64,000 nt of DNA from Siphonodentalium dalli (lineage: Eukaryota; Mollusca; Scaphopoda; Gadilida; Siphonodentaliidae), in the NCBI GenBank assembly GCA_032622095.1, contig CP136064.1, forward strand, positions 259,885,863 through 259,949,862, written 5' to 3'. Of this stretch, positions 14,640-27,600 are shown one piece after another. Numbering within the stretch: the stretch's first letter is position 1; every line of letters begins with the position of its first letter. The translations under genes and the position numbers were made by a program. The notes beneath the pieces were generated by a model. It searched no databases and was not told where the DNA came from. It saw nothing but the letters and a program-made list of their open reading frames with translations.

Positions 14640-17600
14640 TATTATCTATCTCTGTTTACCTATGGTATTACGTGCAGGCTATTATCTATCTCTGCATACC
14701 TATGGTATTACGTGCAGGCTATTATCTATCTCTGCATACCTATGGTATTACGTGCAGGCTATTATCTATCTCTGCATACCTATGGTATTACGTGCAGGCT
14801 ATTATCTATCTCTGCATACCTATGGTATTACGTGCAGGCTATTATCTATCTCTGTTTACCTATGGTATTACGTGCATGCTATTATCTATCTCTGCTTACC
14901 TATGGTATTACGTGCAGGCTATTATCTATCTCTGCATACCTATGGTATTACGTGCAGGCTATTATCTATCTCTGCATACCTATGGTATTACGTGCAGGCT
15001 ATTATCTATCTCTGTTTACCTATGGTATTACGTGCAGGCTATTATCTATCTCTGCATACCTATGGTATTACGTGCAGGCTATTATCTATCTCTGCTTACC
15101 TATGGTATTACGTGCAGGCTATTATCTATCTCTGTTTACCTATGGTATTACGTGCAGGCTATTATCTATCTCTGCATACCTATGGTATTACGTGCAGGCT
15201 ATTATCTATCTCTGCTTACCTATGGTATTACGTGCATGCTATTATCTATCTCTGCATACCTATGGTATTACGTGCAGGCTATTATCTATCTCTGCTTACC
15301 TATGGTATTACGTGCAGGCTATTATCTATCTCTGCATACCTATGGTATTACGTGCAGGCTATTATCTATCTCTGCTTACCTATGGTATTACGTGCAGGCT
15401 ATTATCTATCTCTGCATACCTATGGTATTACGTGCATGCTATTATCTATCTCTGCATACCTATGGTATTACGTGCAGGCTATTATCTATCTCTGCATACC
15501 TATGGTATTACGTGCAGGCTATTATCTATCTCTGCATACCTGTGGTATTACGTGCAGACTATTATCTATCTCTGCTTACCTATGGTATTACGTGCAGGCT
15601 ATTATCTATCTCTGTTTACCTATGGTATTACGTGCAGGCTATTATCTATCTCTGCTTACCTATGGTATTACGTGCAGGCTATTATCTATCTCTGCATACC
15701 TATGGTATTACGTGCAGGCTATTATCTATCTCTGCATACCTATGGTATTACGTGCAGGCTATTATCTATCTCTGCATACCTATGGTATTACGTGCAGGCT
15801 ATTATCTATCTCTGCTTACCTATGGTATTACGTGCAGGCTATTATCTATCTCTGTTTACCTATGGTATTACGTGCAGGCTATTATCTATCTCTGTTTACC
15901 TATGGTATTACGTGCATGCTATTATCTATCTCTGTTTACCTATGGTATTACGTGCATGCTATTATCTATCTCTGCATACCTATGGTATTACGTGCAGGCT
16001 ATTATCTATCTCTGCATACCTATGGTATTACGTGCAGGCTATTATCTATCTCTGCTTACCTATGGTATTACGTGCAGGCTATTATCTATCTCTGCATACC
16101 TATGGTATTACGTGCATGCTATTATCTATCTCTGCATACCTATGGTATTACGTGCAGGCTATTATCTATCTCTGCATACCTATGGTATTACGTGCAGGCT
16201 ATTATCTATCTCTGCATACCTATGGTATTACGTGCATGCTATTATCTATCTCTGCATACCTATGGTATTACGTGCAGGCTATTATCTATCTCTGTTTACC
16301 TATGGTATTACGTGCAGGCTATTATCTATCTCTGCATACCTATGGTATTACGTGCAGGCTATTATCTATCTCTGCATACCTATGGTATTACGTGCAGGCT
16401 ATTATCTATCTCTGTTTACCTATGGTATTACGTGCAGGCTATTATCTATCTCTGTTTACCTATGGTATTACGTGCAGGCTATTATCTATCTCTGCATACC
16501 TATGGTATTACGTGCAGGCTATTATCTATCTCTGCATACCTATGGTATTACGTGCAGGCTATTATCTATCTCTGCTTACCTATGGTATTACGTGCAGGCT
16601 ATTATCTATCTCTGTTTACCTATGGTATTACGTGCAGGCTATTATCTATCTCTGCTTACCTATGGTATTACGTGCAGGCTATTATCTATCTCTGCATACC
16701 TATGGTATTACGTGCAGGCTATTATCTATCTCTGCATACCTATGGTATTACGTGCAGGCTATTATCTATCTCTGCATACCTATGGTATTACGTGCAGGCT
16801 ATTATCTATCTCTGCATACCTATGGTATTACGTGCAGGCTATTATCTATCTCTGCATACCTATGGTATTACGTGCAGGCTATTATCTATCTCTGCATACC
16901 TATGGTATTACGTGCAGGCTATTATCTATCTCTGTTTACCTATGGTATTACGTGCAGGCTATTATCTATCTCTGCATACCTATGGTATTACGTGCAGGCT
17001 ATTATCTATCTCTGCATACCTATGGTATTACGTGCAGGCTATTATCTATCTCTGTTTACCTATGGTATTACGTGCAGGCTATTATCTATCTCTGCTTACC
17101 TATGGTATTACGTGCAGGCTATTATCTATCTCTGCATACCTATGGTATTACGTGCATGCTATTATCTATCTCTGCATACCTATGGTATTACGTGCAGGCT
17201 ATTATCTATCTCTGCATACCTATGGTATTACGTGCAGGCTATTATCTATCTCTGCATACCTATGGTATTACGTGCAGGCTATTATCTATCTCTGTTTACC
17301 TATGGTATTACGTGCAGGCTATTATCTATCTCTGTTTACCTATGGTATTACGTGCAGGCTATTATCTATCTCTGCTTACCTATGGTATTACGTGCAGGCT
17401 ATTATCTATCTCTGCATACCTATGGTATTACGTGCAGGCTATTATCTATCTCTGCTTACCTATGGTATTACGTGCAGGCTATTATCTATCTCTGCATACC
17501 TATGGTATTACGTGCATGCTATTATCTATCTCTGCATACCTATGGTATTACGTGCAGGCTATTATCTATCTCTGCATACCTATGGTATTACGTGCAGGCT

Positions 17601-18717
17601 ATTATCTATCTCTGTTTACCTATGGTATTACGTGCAGGCTATTATCTATCTCTGCATACCTATGGTATTACGTGCAGGCTATTATCTATCTCTGTTTACC
17701 TATGGTATTACGTGCTGGCTATTATCTATCTCTGTTTACCTATGGTATTACGTGCAGGCTATTATCTATCTCTGTTTACCTATGGTATTACGTGCAGGCT
17801 ATTATCTATCTCTGCATACCTATGGTATTACGTGCAGGCTATTATCTATCTCTGCATACCTATGGTATTACGTGCAGGCTATTATCTATCTCTGCTTACC
17901 TATGGTATTACGTGCAGGCTATTATCTATCTCTGTTTACCTATGGTATTACGTGCAGGCTATTATCTATCTCTGCATACCTATGGTATTACGTGCAGGCT
18001 ATTATCTATCTCTGTTTACCTATGGTATTACGTGCAGGCTATTATCTATCTCTGCATACCTATGGTATTACGTGCAGGCTATTATCTATCTCTGCATACC
18101 TATGGTATTACGTGCAGGCTATTATCTATCTCTGCATACCTATGGTATTACGTGCAGGCTATTATCTATCTCTGCATACCTATGGTATTACGTGCAGGCT
18201 ATTATCTATCTCTGCATACCTATGGTATTACGTGCAGGCTATTATCTATCTCTGCATACCTATGGTATTACGTGCAGGCTATTATCTATCTCTGCTTACC
18301 TATGGTATTACGTGCAGGCTATTATCTATCTCTGTTTACCTATGGTATTACGTGCAGGCTATTATCTATCTCTGCATACCTATGGTATTACGTGCAGGCT
18401 ATTATCTATCTCTGTTTACCTATGGTATTACGTGCAGGCTATTATCTATCTCTGCATACCTATGGTATTACGTGCAGGCTATTATCTATCTCTGCATACC
18501 TATGGTATTACGTGCAGGCTATTATCTATCTCTGCATACCTATGGTATTACGTGCAGGCTATTATCTATATCTGCATACCTATGGTATTACGTGCAGGCT
18601 ATTATCTATCTCTGCATACCTATGGTATTACGTGCAGGCTATTATCTATCTCTGCATACCTATGGTATTACGTGCAGGCTATTATCTATCTCTGTTTACC
18701 TATGGTATTACGTGTAG
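14640..18717 (+). repeat. Satellite higher-order block, copy C
   Basis: Counterpart of the block at 8480-12557. It ends at the GTGTAGG unit that starts at 18710. Its last part belongs to a further module repeated 2520 bp (63 units) downstream: GCTGGC at 17716/20236, GTGTAGG at 18715/21235 and 19275/21795, and CAGGAT near 19360/21880. Confidence 0.8.
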
Positions 18718-21700
18718 GCTATTATCTATCTCTGCATACCTATGGTATTACGTGCAGGCTATTATCTATCTCTGCATACCTATGGTATTACGTGCAGGCT
18801 ATTATCTATCTCTGTTTACCTATGGTATTACGTGCAGGCTATTATCTATCTCTGTTTACCTATGGTATTACGTGCAGGCTATTATCTATCTCTGCATACC
18901 TATGGTATTACGTGCAGGCTATTATCTATCTCTGCTTACCTATGGTATTACGTGCAGGCTATTACCTATCTCTGCATACCTATGGTATTACGTGCAGGCT
19001 ATTATCTATCTCTGCATACCTATGGTATTACGTGCAGGCTATTATCTATCTCTGTTTACCTATGGTATTACGTGCAGGCTATTATATATCTCTGCATACC
19101 TATGGTATTACGTGCAGGCTATTATCTATCTCTGCATACCTATGGTATTACGTGCAGGCTATTATCTATCTCTGCATACCTATGGTATTACGTGCAGGCT
19201 ATTATCTATCTCTGCTTACCTATGGTATTACGTGCAGGCTATTATCTATCTCTGTTTACCTATGGTATTACGTGTAGGCTATTATCTATCTCTGCTTACC
19301 TATGGTATTACGTGCAGGCTATTATCTATCTCTGCTTACCTATGGTATTACGTGCAGGATATTATCTATCTCTGCTTACCTATGGTATTACGTGCAGGCT
19401 ATTATCTATCTCTGCATACCTATGGTATTACGTGCAGGCTATTATCTATCTCTGCATACCTATGGTATTACGTGCAGGCTATTATCTATCTCTGCATACC
19501 TATGGTATTACGTGCAGGCTATTATCTATCTCTGTTTACCTATGGTATTACGTGCAGGCTATTATCTATCTCTGCATACCTATGGTATTACGTGCAGGCT
19601 ATTATCTATCTCTGCTTACCTATGGTATTACGTGCAGGCTATTATCTATCTCTGCATACCTATGGTATTACGTGCAGGCTATTATCTATCTCTGCATACC
19701 TATGGTATTACGTGCAGGCTATTATCTATCTCTGTTTACCTATGGTATTACGTGCAGGCTATTATCTATCTCTGCATACCTATGGTATTACGTGCAGGCT
19801 ATTATCTATCTCTGTTTACCTATGGTATTACGTGCAGGCTATTATCTATCTCTGTTTACCTATGGTATTACGTGCAGGCTATTATCTATCTCTGCTTACC
19901 TATGGTATTACGTGCAGGCTTTTATCTATCTCTGCATACCTATGGTATTACGTGCAGGCTATTATCTATCTCTGCTTACCTATGGTATTACGTGCAGGCT
20001 ATTATCTATCTCTGCATACCTATGGTATTACGTGCATGCTATTATCTATCTCTGCATACCTATGGTATTACGTGCAGGCTATTATCTATCTCTGCATACC
20101 TATGGTATTACGTGCAGGCTATTATCTATCTCTGTTTACCTATGGTATTACGTGCAGGCTATTATCTATCTCTGCATACCTATGGTATTACGTGCAGGCT
20201 ATTATCTATCTCTGTTTACCTATGGTATTACGTGCTGGCTATTATCTATCTCTGTTTACCTATGGTATTACGTGCAGGCTATTATCTATCTCTGTTTACC
20301 TATGGTATTACGTGCAGGCTATTATCTATCTCTGCATACCTATGGTATTACGTGCAGGCTATTATCTATCTCTGCATACCTATGGTATTACGTGCAGGCT
20401 ATTATCTATCTCTGCTTACCTATGGTATTACGTGCAGGCTAGTATCTATCTCTGTTTACCTATGGTATTACGTGCAGGCTATTATCTATCTCTGCATACC
20501 TATGGTATTACGTGCAGGCTATTATCTATCTCTGTTTACCTATGGTATTACGTGCAGGCTATTATCTATCTCTGCATACCTATGGTATTACGTGCAGGCT
20601 ATTATCTATCTCTGCATACCTATGGTATTACGTGCAGGCTATTATCTATCTCTGCATACATATGGTATTACGTGCAGGCTATTATCTATCTCTGCATACC
20701 TATGGTATTACGTGCAGGCTATTATCTATCTCTGTTTACCTATGGTATTACGTGCAGGCTATTATCTATCTCTGCATACCTATGGTATTACGTGCAGGCT
20801 ATTATCTATCTCTGCTTACCTATGGTATTACGTGCAGGCTATTATCTATCTCTGTTTACCTATGGTATTACGTGCAGGCTATTATCTATCTCTGCATACC
20901 TATGGTATTACGTGCAGGCTATTATCTATCTCTGTTTACCTATGGTATTACGTGCAGGCTATTATCTATCTCTGCATACCTATGGTATTACGTGCAGGCT
21001 ATTATCTATCTCTGCATACCTATGGTATTACGTGCAGGCTACTATCTATCTCTGCATACCTATGGTATTACGTGCAGGCTATTATCTATCTCTGCATACC
21101 TATGGTATTACGTGCAGGCTATTATCTATCTCTGCATACCTATGGTATTACGTGCAGGCTATTATCTATCTCTGCATACCTATGGTATTACGTGCAGGCT
21201 ATTATCTATCTCTGTTTACCTATGGTATTACGTGTAGGCTATTATCTATCTCTGCATACCTATGGTATTACGTGCAGGCTATTATCTATCTCTGCATACC
21301 TATGGTATTACGTGCAGGCTATTATCTATCTCTGTTTACCTATGGTATTACGTGCAGGCTATTATCTATCTCTGTTTACCTATGGTATTACGTGCAGGCT
21401 ATTATCTATCTCTGCATACCTATGGTATTACGTGCAGGCTATTATCTATCTCTGCTTACCTATGGTATTACGTGCAGGCTATTATCTATCTCTGCATACC
21501 TATGGTATTACGTGCAGGCTATTATCTATCTCTGCATACCTATGGTATTACGTGCAGGCTATTATCTATCTCTGTTTACCTATGGTATTACGTGCAGGCT
21601 ATTATATATCTCTGCATACCTATGGTATTACGTGCAGGCTATTATCTATCTCTGCATACCTATGGTATTACGTGCAGGCTATTATCTATCTCTGCATACC

Positions 21701-24700
21701 TATGGTATTACGTGCAGGCTATTATCTATCTCTGCTTACCTATGGTATTACGTGCAGGCTATTATCTATCTCTGTTTACCTATGGTATTACGTGTAGGCT
21801 ATTATCTATCTCTGCTTACCTATGGTATTACGTGCAGGCTATTATCTATCTCTGCTTACCTATGGTATTACGTGCAGGATATTATCTATCTCTGCTTACC
21901 TATGGTATTACGTGCAGGCTATTATCTATCTCTGCATACCTATGGTATTACGTGCAGGCTATTATCTATCTCTGCATACCTATGGTATTACGTGCAGGCT
22001 ATTATCTATCTCTGCATACCTATGGTATTACGTGCAGGCTATTATCTATCTCTGTTTACCTATGGTATTACGTGCAGGCTATTATCTATCTCTGCATACC
22101 TATGGTATTACGTGCAGGCTATTATCTATCTCTGCTTACCTATGGTATTACGTGCAGGCTATTATCTATCTCTGCATACCTATGGTATTACGTGCAGGCT
22201 ATTATCTATCTCTGCATACCTATGGTATTACGTGCAGGCTATTATCTATCTCTGCATACCTATGGTATTACGTGCAGGCTATTATCTATCTCTGCATACC
22301 TATGGTATTACGTGCAGGCTATTATCTATCTCTGTTTACCTATGGTATTACGTGCAGGCTATTATCTATCTCTGCTTACCTATGGTATTACGTGCAGGCT
22401 ATTATCTATCTCTGCATACCTATGGTATTACGTGCAGGCTATTATCTATCTCTGTTTACCTATGGTATTACGTGCAGGCTATTATCTATCTCTGTTTACC
22501 TATGGTATTACGTGCAGGCTATTATCTATCTCTGCTTACCTATGGTATTACGTGCAGGCTATTATCTATCTCTGCATACCTATGGTATTACGTGCAGGCT
22601 ATTATCTATCTCTGCATACCTATGGTATTACGTGCAGGCTATTATCTATCTCTGTTTACCTATGGTATTACGTGCAGGCTATTATCTATCTCTGCATACC
22701 TATGGTATTACGTGCAGGCTATTATCTATCTCTGTTTACCTATGGTATTACGTGCAGGCTATTATCTATCTCTGCATACCTATGGTATTACGTGCAGGCT
22801 ATTATCTATCTCTGTTTACCTATGGTATTACGTGCAGGCTATTATCTATCTCTGCATACCTATGGTATTACGTGCAGGCTATTATCTATCTCTGCTTACC
22901 TATGGTATTACGTGCAGGCTATTATCTATCTCTGCATACCTATGGTATTACGTGCAGGCTATTATCTATCTCTGCATACCTATGGTATTACGTGCAGGCT
23001 ATTATCTATCTCTGTTTACCTATGGTATTACGTGCAGGCTATTATCTATCTCTGCATACCTATGGTATTACGTGCAGGCTATTATCTATCTCTGCATACC
23101 TATGGTATTACGTGCATGCTATTATCTATCTCTGCTTACCTATGGTATTACGTGCAGGCTATTATCTATCTCTGCATACCTATGGTATTACGTGCATGCT
23201 ATTATCTATCTCTGCTTACCTATGGTATTACGTGCAGGCTATTATCTATCTCTGCATACCTATGGTATTACGTGCAGGCTATTATCTATCTCTGCATACC
23301 TATGGTATTACGTGCAGGCTATTATCTATCTCTGCATACCTATGGTATTACGTGCAGGCTATTATCTATCTCTGCATACCTATGGTATTACGTGCAGGCT
23401 ATTATCTATCTCTGCATACCTATGGTATTACGTGCAGGCTATTATCTATCTCTGTTTACCTATGGTATTACGTGCAGGCTATTATCTATCTCTGCATACC
23501 TATGGTATTACGTGCAGGCTATTATCTATCTCTGCATACCTATGGTATTACGTGCAGGCTATTATCTATCTCTGCATACCTATGGTATTACGTGCAGGCT
23601 ATTATCTATCTCTGCATACCTATGGTATTACGTGCAGGCTATTATCTATCTCTGTTTACCTATGGTATTACGTGCAGGCTATTATCTATCTCTGCATACC
23701 TATGGTATTACGTGCAGGCTATTATCTATCTCTGCTTACCTATGGTATTACGTGCAGGCTATTATCTATCTCTGTTTACCTATGGTATTACGTGCAGGCT
23801 ATTATCTATCTCTGTTTACCTATGGTATTACGTGCAGGCTATTATCTATCTCTGTTTACCTATGGTATTACGTGCAGGCTATTATCTATCTCTGCATACC
23901 TATGGTATTACGTGCAGGCTATTATCTATCTCTGCATACCTATGGTATTACGTGCAGGCTATTATCTATCTCTGCATACCTATGGTATTACGTGCAGGCT
24001 ATTATCTATCTCTGTTTACCTATGGTATTACGTGCAGGCTATTATCTATCTCTGTTTACCTGTGGTATTACGTGCAGGCTATTATCTATCTCTGCATACC
24101 TATGGTATTACGTGCAGGCTATTATCTATCTCTGTTTACCTATGGTATTACGTGCAGGCTATTATCTATCTCTGCATACCTATGGTATTACGTGCAGGCT
24201 ATTATCTATCTCTGTTTACCTATGGTATTACGTGCAGGCTATTATCTATCTCTGCATACCTATGGTATTACGTGCAGGCTATTATCTATCTCTGTTTACC
24301 TATGGTATTACGTGCAGGCTATTATCTATCTCTGCATACCTATGGTATTACGTGCAGGCTATTATCTATCTCTGTTTACCTATGGTATTACGTGCAGGCT
24401 ATTATCTATCTCTGTTTACCTATGGTATTACGTGCAGGCTATTATCTATCTCTGCATACCTATGGTATTACGTGCAGGCTATTATCTATCTCTGTTTACC
24501 TATGGTATTACGTGCAGGCTATTATCTATCTCTGCATACCTATGGTATTACGTGCAGGCTATTATCTATCTCTGCATACCTATGGTATTACGTGCAGGCT
24601 ATTATCTATCTCTGCTTACCTATGGTATTACGTGCAGGCTATTATCTATCTCTGTATACCTATGGTATTACGTGCAGGCTATTATCTATCTCTGCATACC

Positions 24701-26189
24701 TATGGTATTACGTGCAGGCTATTATCTATCTCTGTTTACCTATGGTATTACGTGCAGGCTATTATCTATCTCTGTTTACCTATGGTATTACGTGCAGGCT
24801 ATTATCTATCTCTGCTTACCTATGGTATTACGTGCAGGCTATTATCTATCTCCTCATACCTATGGTATTACGTGCAGGCTATTATCTATCTCTGTTTACC
24901 TATGGTATTACGTGCAGGCTATTATCTATCTCTGTTTACCTATGGTATTACGTGCAGGCTATTATCTATCTCTGCATACCTATGGTATTACGTGCAGGCT
25001 ATTATCTATCTCTGTTTACCTATGGTATTACGTGCAGGCTATTATCTATCTCTGCATACCTATGGTATTACGTGCAGGCTATTATCTATCTCTGTTTACC
25101 TATGGTATTACGTGCAGGCTATTATCTATCTCTGCATACCTATGGTATTACGTGCAGGCTATTATCTATCTCTGTTTACCTATGGTATTACGTGCAGGCT
25201 ATTATCTATCTCTGTTTACCTATGGTATTACGTGCAGGCTATTATCTATCTCTGCTTACCTATGGTATTACGTGCAGGCTATTATCTATCTCTGCTTACC
25301 TATGGTATTACGTGCAGGCTATTATCTATCTCTGCATACCTATGGTATTACGTGCAGGCTATTATCTATCTCTGCATACCTATGGTATTACGTGCAGGCT
25401 ATTATCTATCTCTGTTTACCTATGGTATTACGTGCAGGCTATTATCTATCTCTGTTTACCTATGGTATTACGTGCAGGCTATTATCTATCTCTGCTTACC
25501 TATGGTATTACGTGCAGGCTATTATCTATCTCTGCTTACCTATGGTATTACGTGCAGGCTATTATCTATCTCTGCATACCTATGGTATTACGTGCAGGCT
25601 ATTATCTATCTCTGCATACCTATGGTATTACGTGCAGGCTATTATCTATCTCTGTTTACCTATGGTATTACGTGCAGGCTATTATCTATCTCTGTTTACC
25701 TATGGTATTACGTGCAGGCTATTATCTATCTCTGTTTACCTATGGTATTACGTGCAGGCTATTATCTATCTCTGCATACCTATGGTATTACGTGCAGGCT
25801 ATTATCTATCTCTGCATACCTATGGTATTACGTGCAGGCTATTATCTATCTCTGCATACCTATGGTATTACGTGCAGGCTATTATCTATCTCTGCATACC
25901 TATGGTATTACGTGCAGGCTATTATCTATCTCTGCATACCTATGGTATTACGTGCAGGCTATTATCTATCTCTGCATACCTATGGTATTACGTGCAGGCT
26001 ATTATCTATCTCTGCTTACCTATGGTATTACGTGCAGGCTATTATCTATCTCTGCTTACCTATGGTATTACGTGCAGGCTATTATCTATCTCTGTTTACC
26101 TATGGTATTACGTGCAGGCTATTATCTATCTCTGTTTACCTATGGTATTACGTGCAGGCTATTATCTATCTCTGTTTACCTATGGTATT

Positions 26190-26218
26190 ACGTGCAGGCT
26201 ATTATCGATCTCTGTATT
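26190..26218 (+). repeat. Second truncated 29-bp satellite unit
   Basis: It carries the same 11-bp deletion as the unit at 4921, plus a private substitution (ATTATCGATC for ATTATCTATC). It lies 11 full units before the right end of the array. Confidence 0.95.
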
Positions 26219-26687
26219 ACGTGCAGGCTATTATCTATCTCTGTTTACCTATGGTATTACGTGCAGGCTATTATCTATCTCTGCATACCTATGGTATTAC
26301 GTGCAGGCTATTATCTATCTCTGCATACCTATGGTATTACGTGCAGGCTATTATCTATCTCTGCATACCTATGGTATTACGTGCAGGCTATTATCTATCT
26401 CTGCATACCTATGGTATTACGTGCAGGCTATTATCTATCTCTGTTTACCTATGGTATTACGTGCAGGCTATTATCTATCTCTGCATACCTATGGTATTAC
26501 GTGCAGGCTATTATCTATCTCTGCATACCTATGGTATTACGTGCAGGCTATTATCTATCTCTGCATACCTATGGTATTACGTGCAGGCTATTATCTATCT
26601 CTGCATACCTATGGTATTACGTGCAGGCTATTATCTATCTCTGCATACCTATGGTATTACGTGCAGGCTATTATCTATCTCTGCTTA

Positions 26688-26830
26688 TTGTTATGTTTTT
26701 TTCTTCTTTCTCTTATCTGTATTTTTTCCTCGTATTACTGTCTTTCTTGTTTTTCTTCTTTCTCTTATCAATATATTTTTTTCTCTTATTGTTGTTTTTT
26801 TTATCTGTAGGTTTTATTTCTAGGCGCTCT
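26688..26830 (+). other. T-rich pyrimidine tract at the satellite edge
   Basis: The array stops within a unit (CTCTGCTTA then TTGTTATG) and passes straight into about 140 bp of T/C-rich sequence with runs such as TCTTCTTTCTCTTATC. There is no terminal repeat or target duplication at the junction. From 26831 to 27032 the DNA is AT-rich with nothing recognisable. Confidence 0.7.
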
Positions 26831-27032
26831 ATCTGTCTCTCCTATATTTTTCTCTTGTGTATACATTATTAAATATATATGATCATGAAGCATTTAAATA
26901 CCAGTAAAGCTCTATATATCCTCTCCTATGATGCAGGTAAATAAAACATACATCTACACGCTCTTTTGTTGTGACAACGGTCGTTTCTTGTCCGTGTAAT
27001 TGTGTAGTCTCAACTATAAAGTATCTTGGAAT

Positions 27033-27563
27033 ATAGATCATGCCATGAATCTCTACTCTATAGCTATATTATATACGCCCGTAGAGAGTTCAAAACCTGG
27101 GATATTTTTGATGTTCTGCCCGGGAAGTTTATAATATTGAAAGAAAAAAAAACAACACAGGTAACATATATTTCTTAGTTAATACCTGTTCCATTATAAT
27201 GTATTTCACTGTATAGGTGCAAGCCCCAGCTCGAGATTGCATGCACGATTGATGTGACTTCGTGCACGATTTTGCTTTGCGTAGCTTCCAATCATGGAAT
27301 TTCTCCTTGGTAATAAATTAAATGTTGCGATATCGGCTCACAAAAAAAATTCAATATCGAGCTGGGGCCACCCGTCCTGCGAAGTAGATTATTGAGGAAC
27401 AAGTATTGACAAAGAAATATATATTTTCTACCGTGTCTGTTCAATGTTATAATGTTCCCTGTCAGAACGGGTCAGAACATCAAATAGTTTCGAACTGGTG
27501 GAATATGATCTCTACGGGCGTTTAGATATAGAGTAGAGATTCATGACATGATCTACTGAGAAT
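27033..27563. repeat. Imperfect palindromic element
   Basis: The left arm (from 27033, including CATGAATCTCTACTCTATA and CGCCCGTAGAGAG) is matched in reverse complement by the right arm ending near 27563. Further inward, GATGTTCTGCCCGG pairs with the region around 27471-27483, and CCCCAGCTCGAGATTG near 27225 pairs with CAATATCGAGCTGGGG near 27352. It is MITE-like, with no coding capacity and unclear exact ends. Confidence 0.6.
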
Positions 27564-27600
27564 ACACAGGGAGTATCGAATTATCACTGGATTGCTTGTC

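Larger units (their letters stand above)
1..26687 (+). repeat. 40-bp satellite array, about 668 units
   Basis: Head-to-tail array of a 40-bp unit that starts ACGTGCAGGCTATTATCTAT and ends ACCTATGGTATT. It runs in from the left edge, so its true length is unknown. Counting by phase gives 123 full units, one 29-bp unit at 4921, 531 full units, a second 29-bp unit at 26190, 11 full units and a partial last unit ending at 26687. Units differ mainly at positions 26-28, which read TTT, CTT or CAT. Rarer markers include GCATGC for GCAGGC, GTGTAGG, GCTGGC and CAGACT. There are no spacers and no other interruption. The plus strand of the consensus has no stop codon in any frame, so reading frames of thousands of codons appear; I regard them as non-coding. 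A centromeric, pericentromeric or other heterochromatic role is possible but cannot be shown from sequence. Confidence 0.98.

Noticed and set aside
1-26687. CRISPR-like array
   Set aside because: Units abut directly, there are no unique spacers, and the context is eukaryotic.
3-26872. Reading frames of 566 to 5374 codons over the satellite
   Set aside because: All frames are open only because the 40-bp unit lacks plus-strand stops. They give the same cyclic peptide in every frame, have no gene context, and two end in the T-rich flank.
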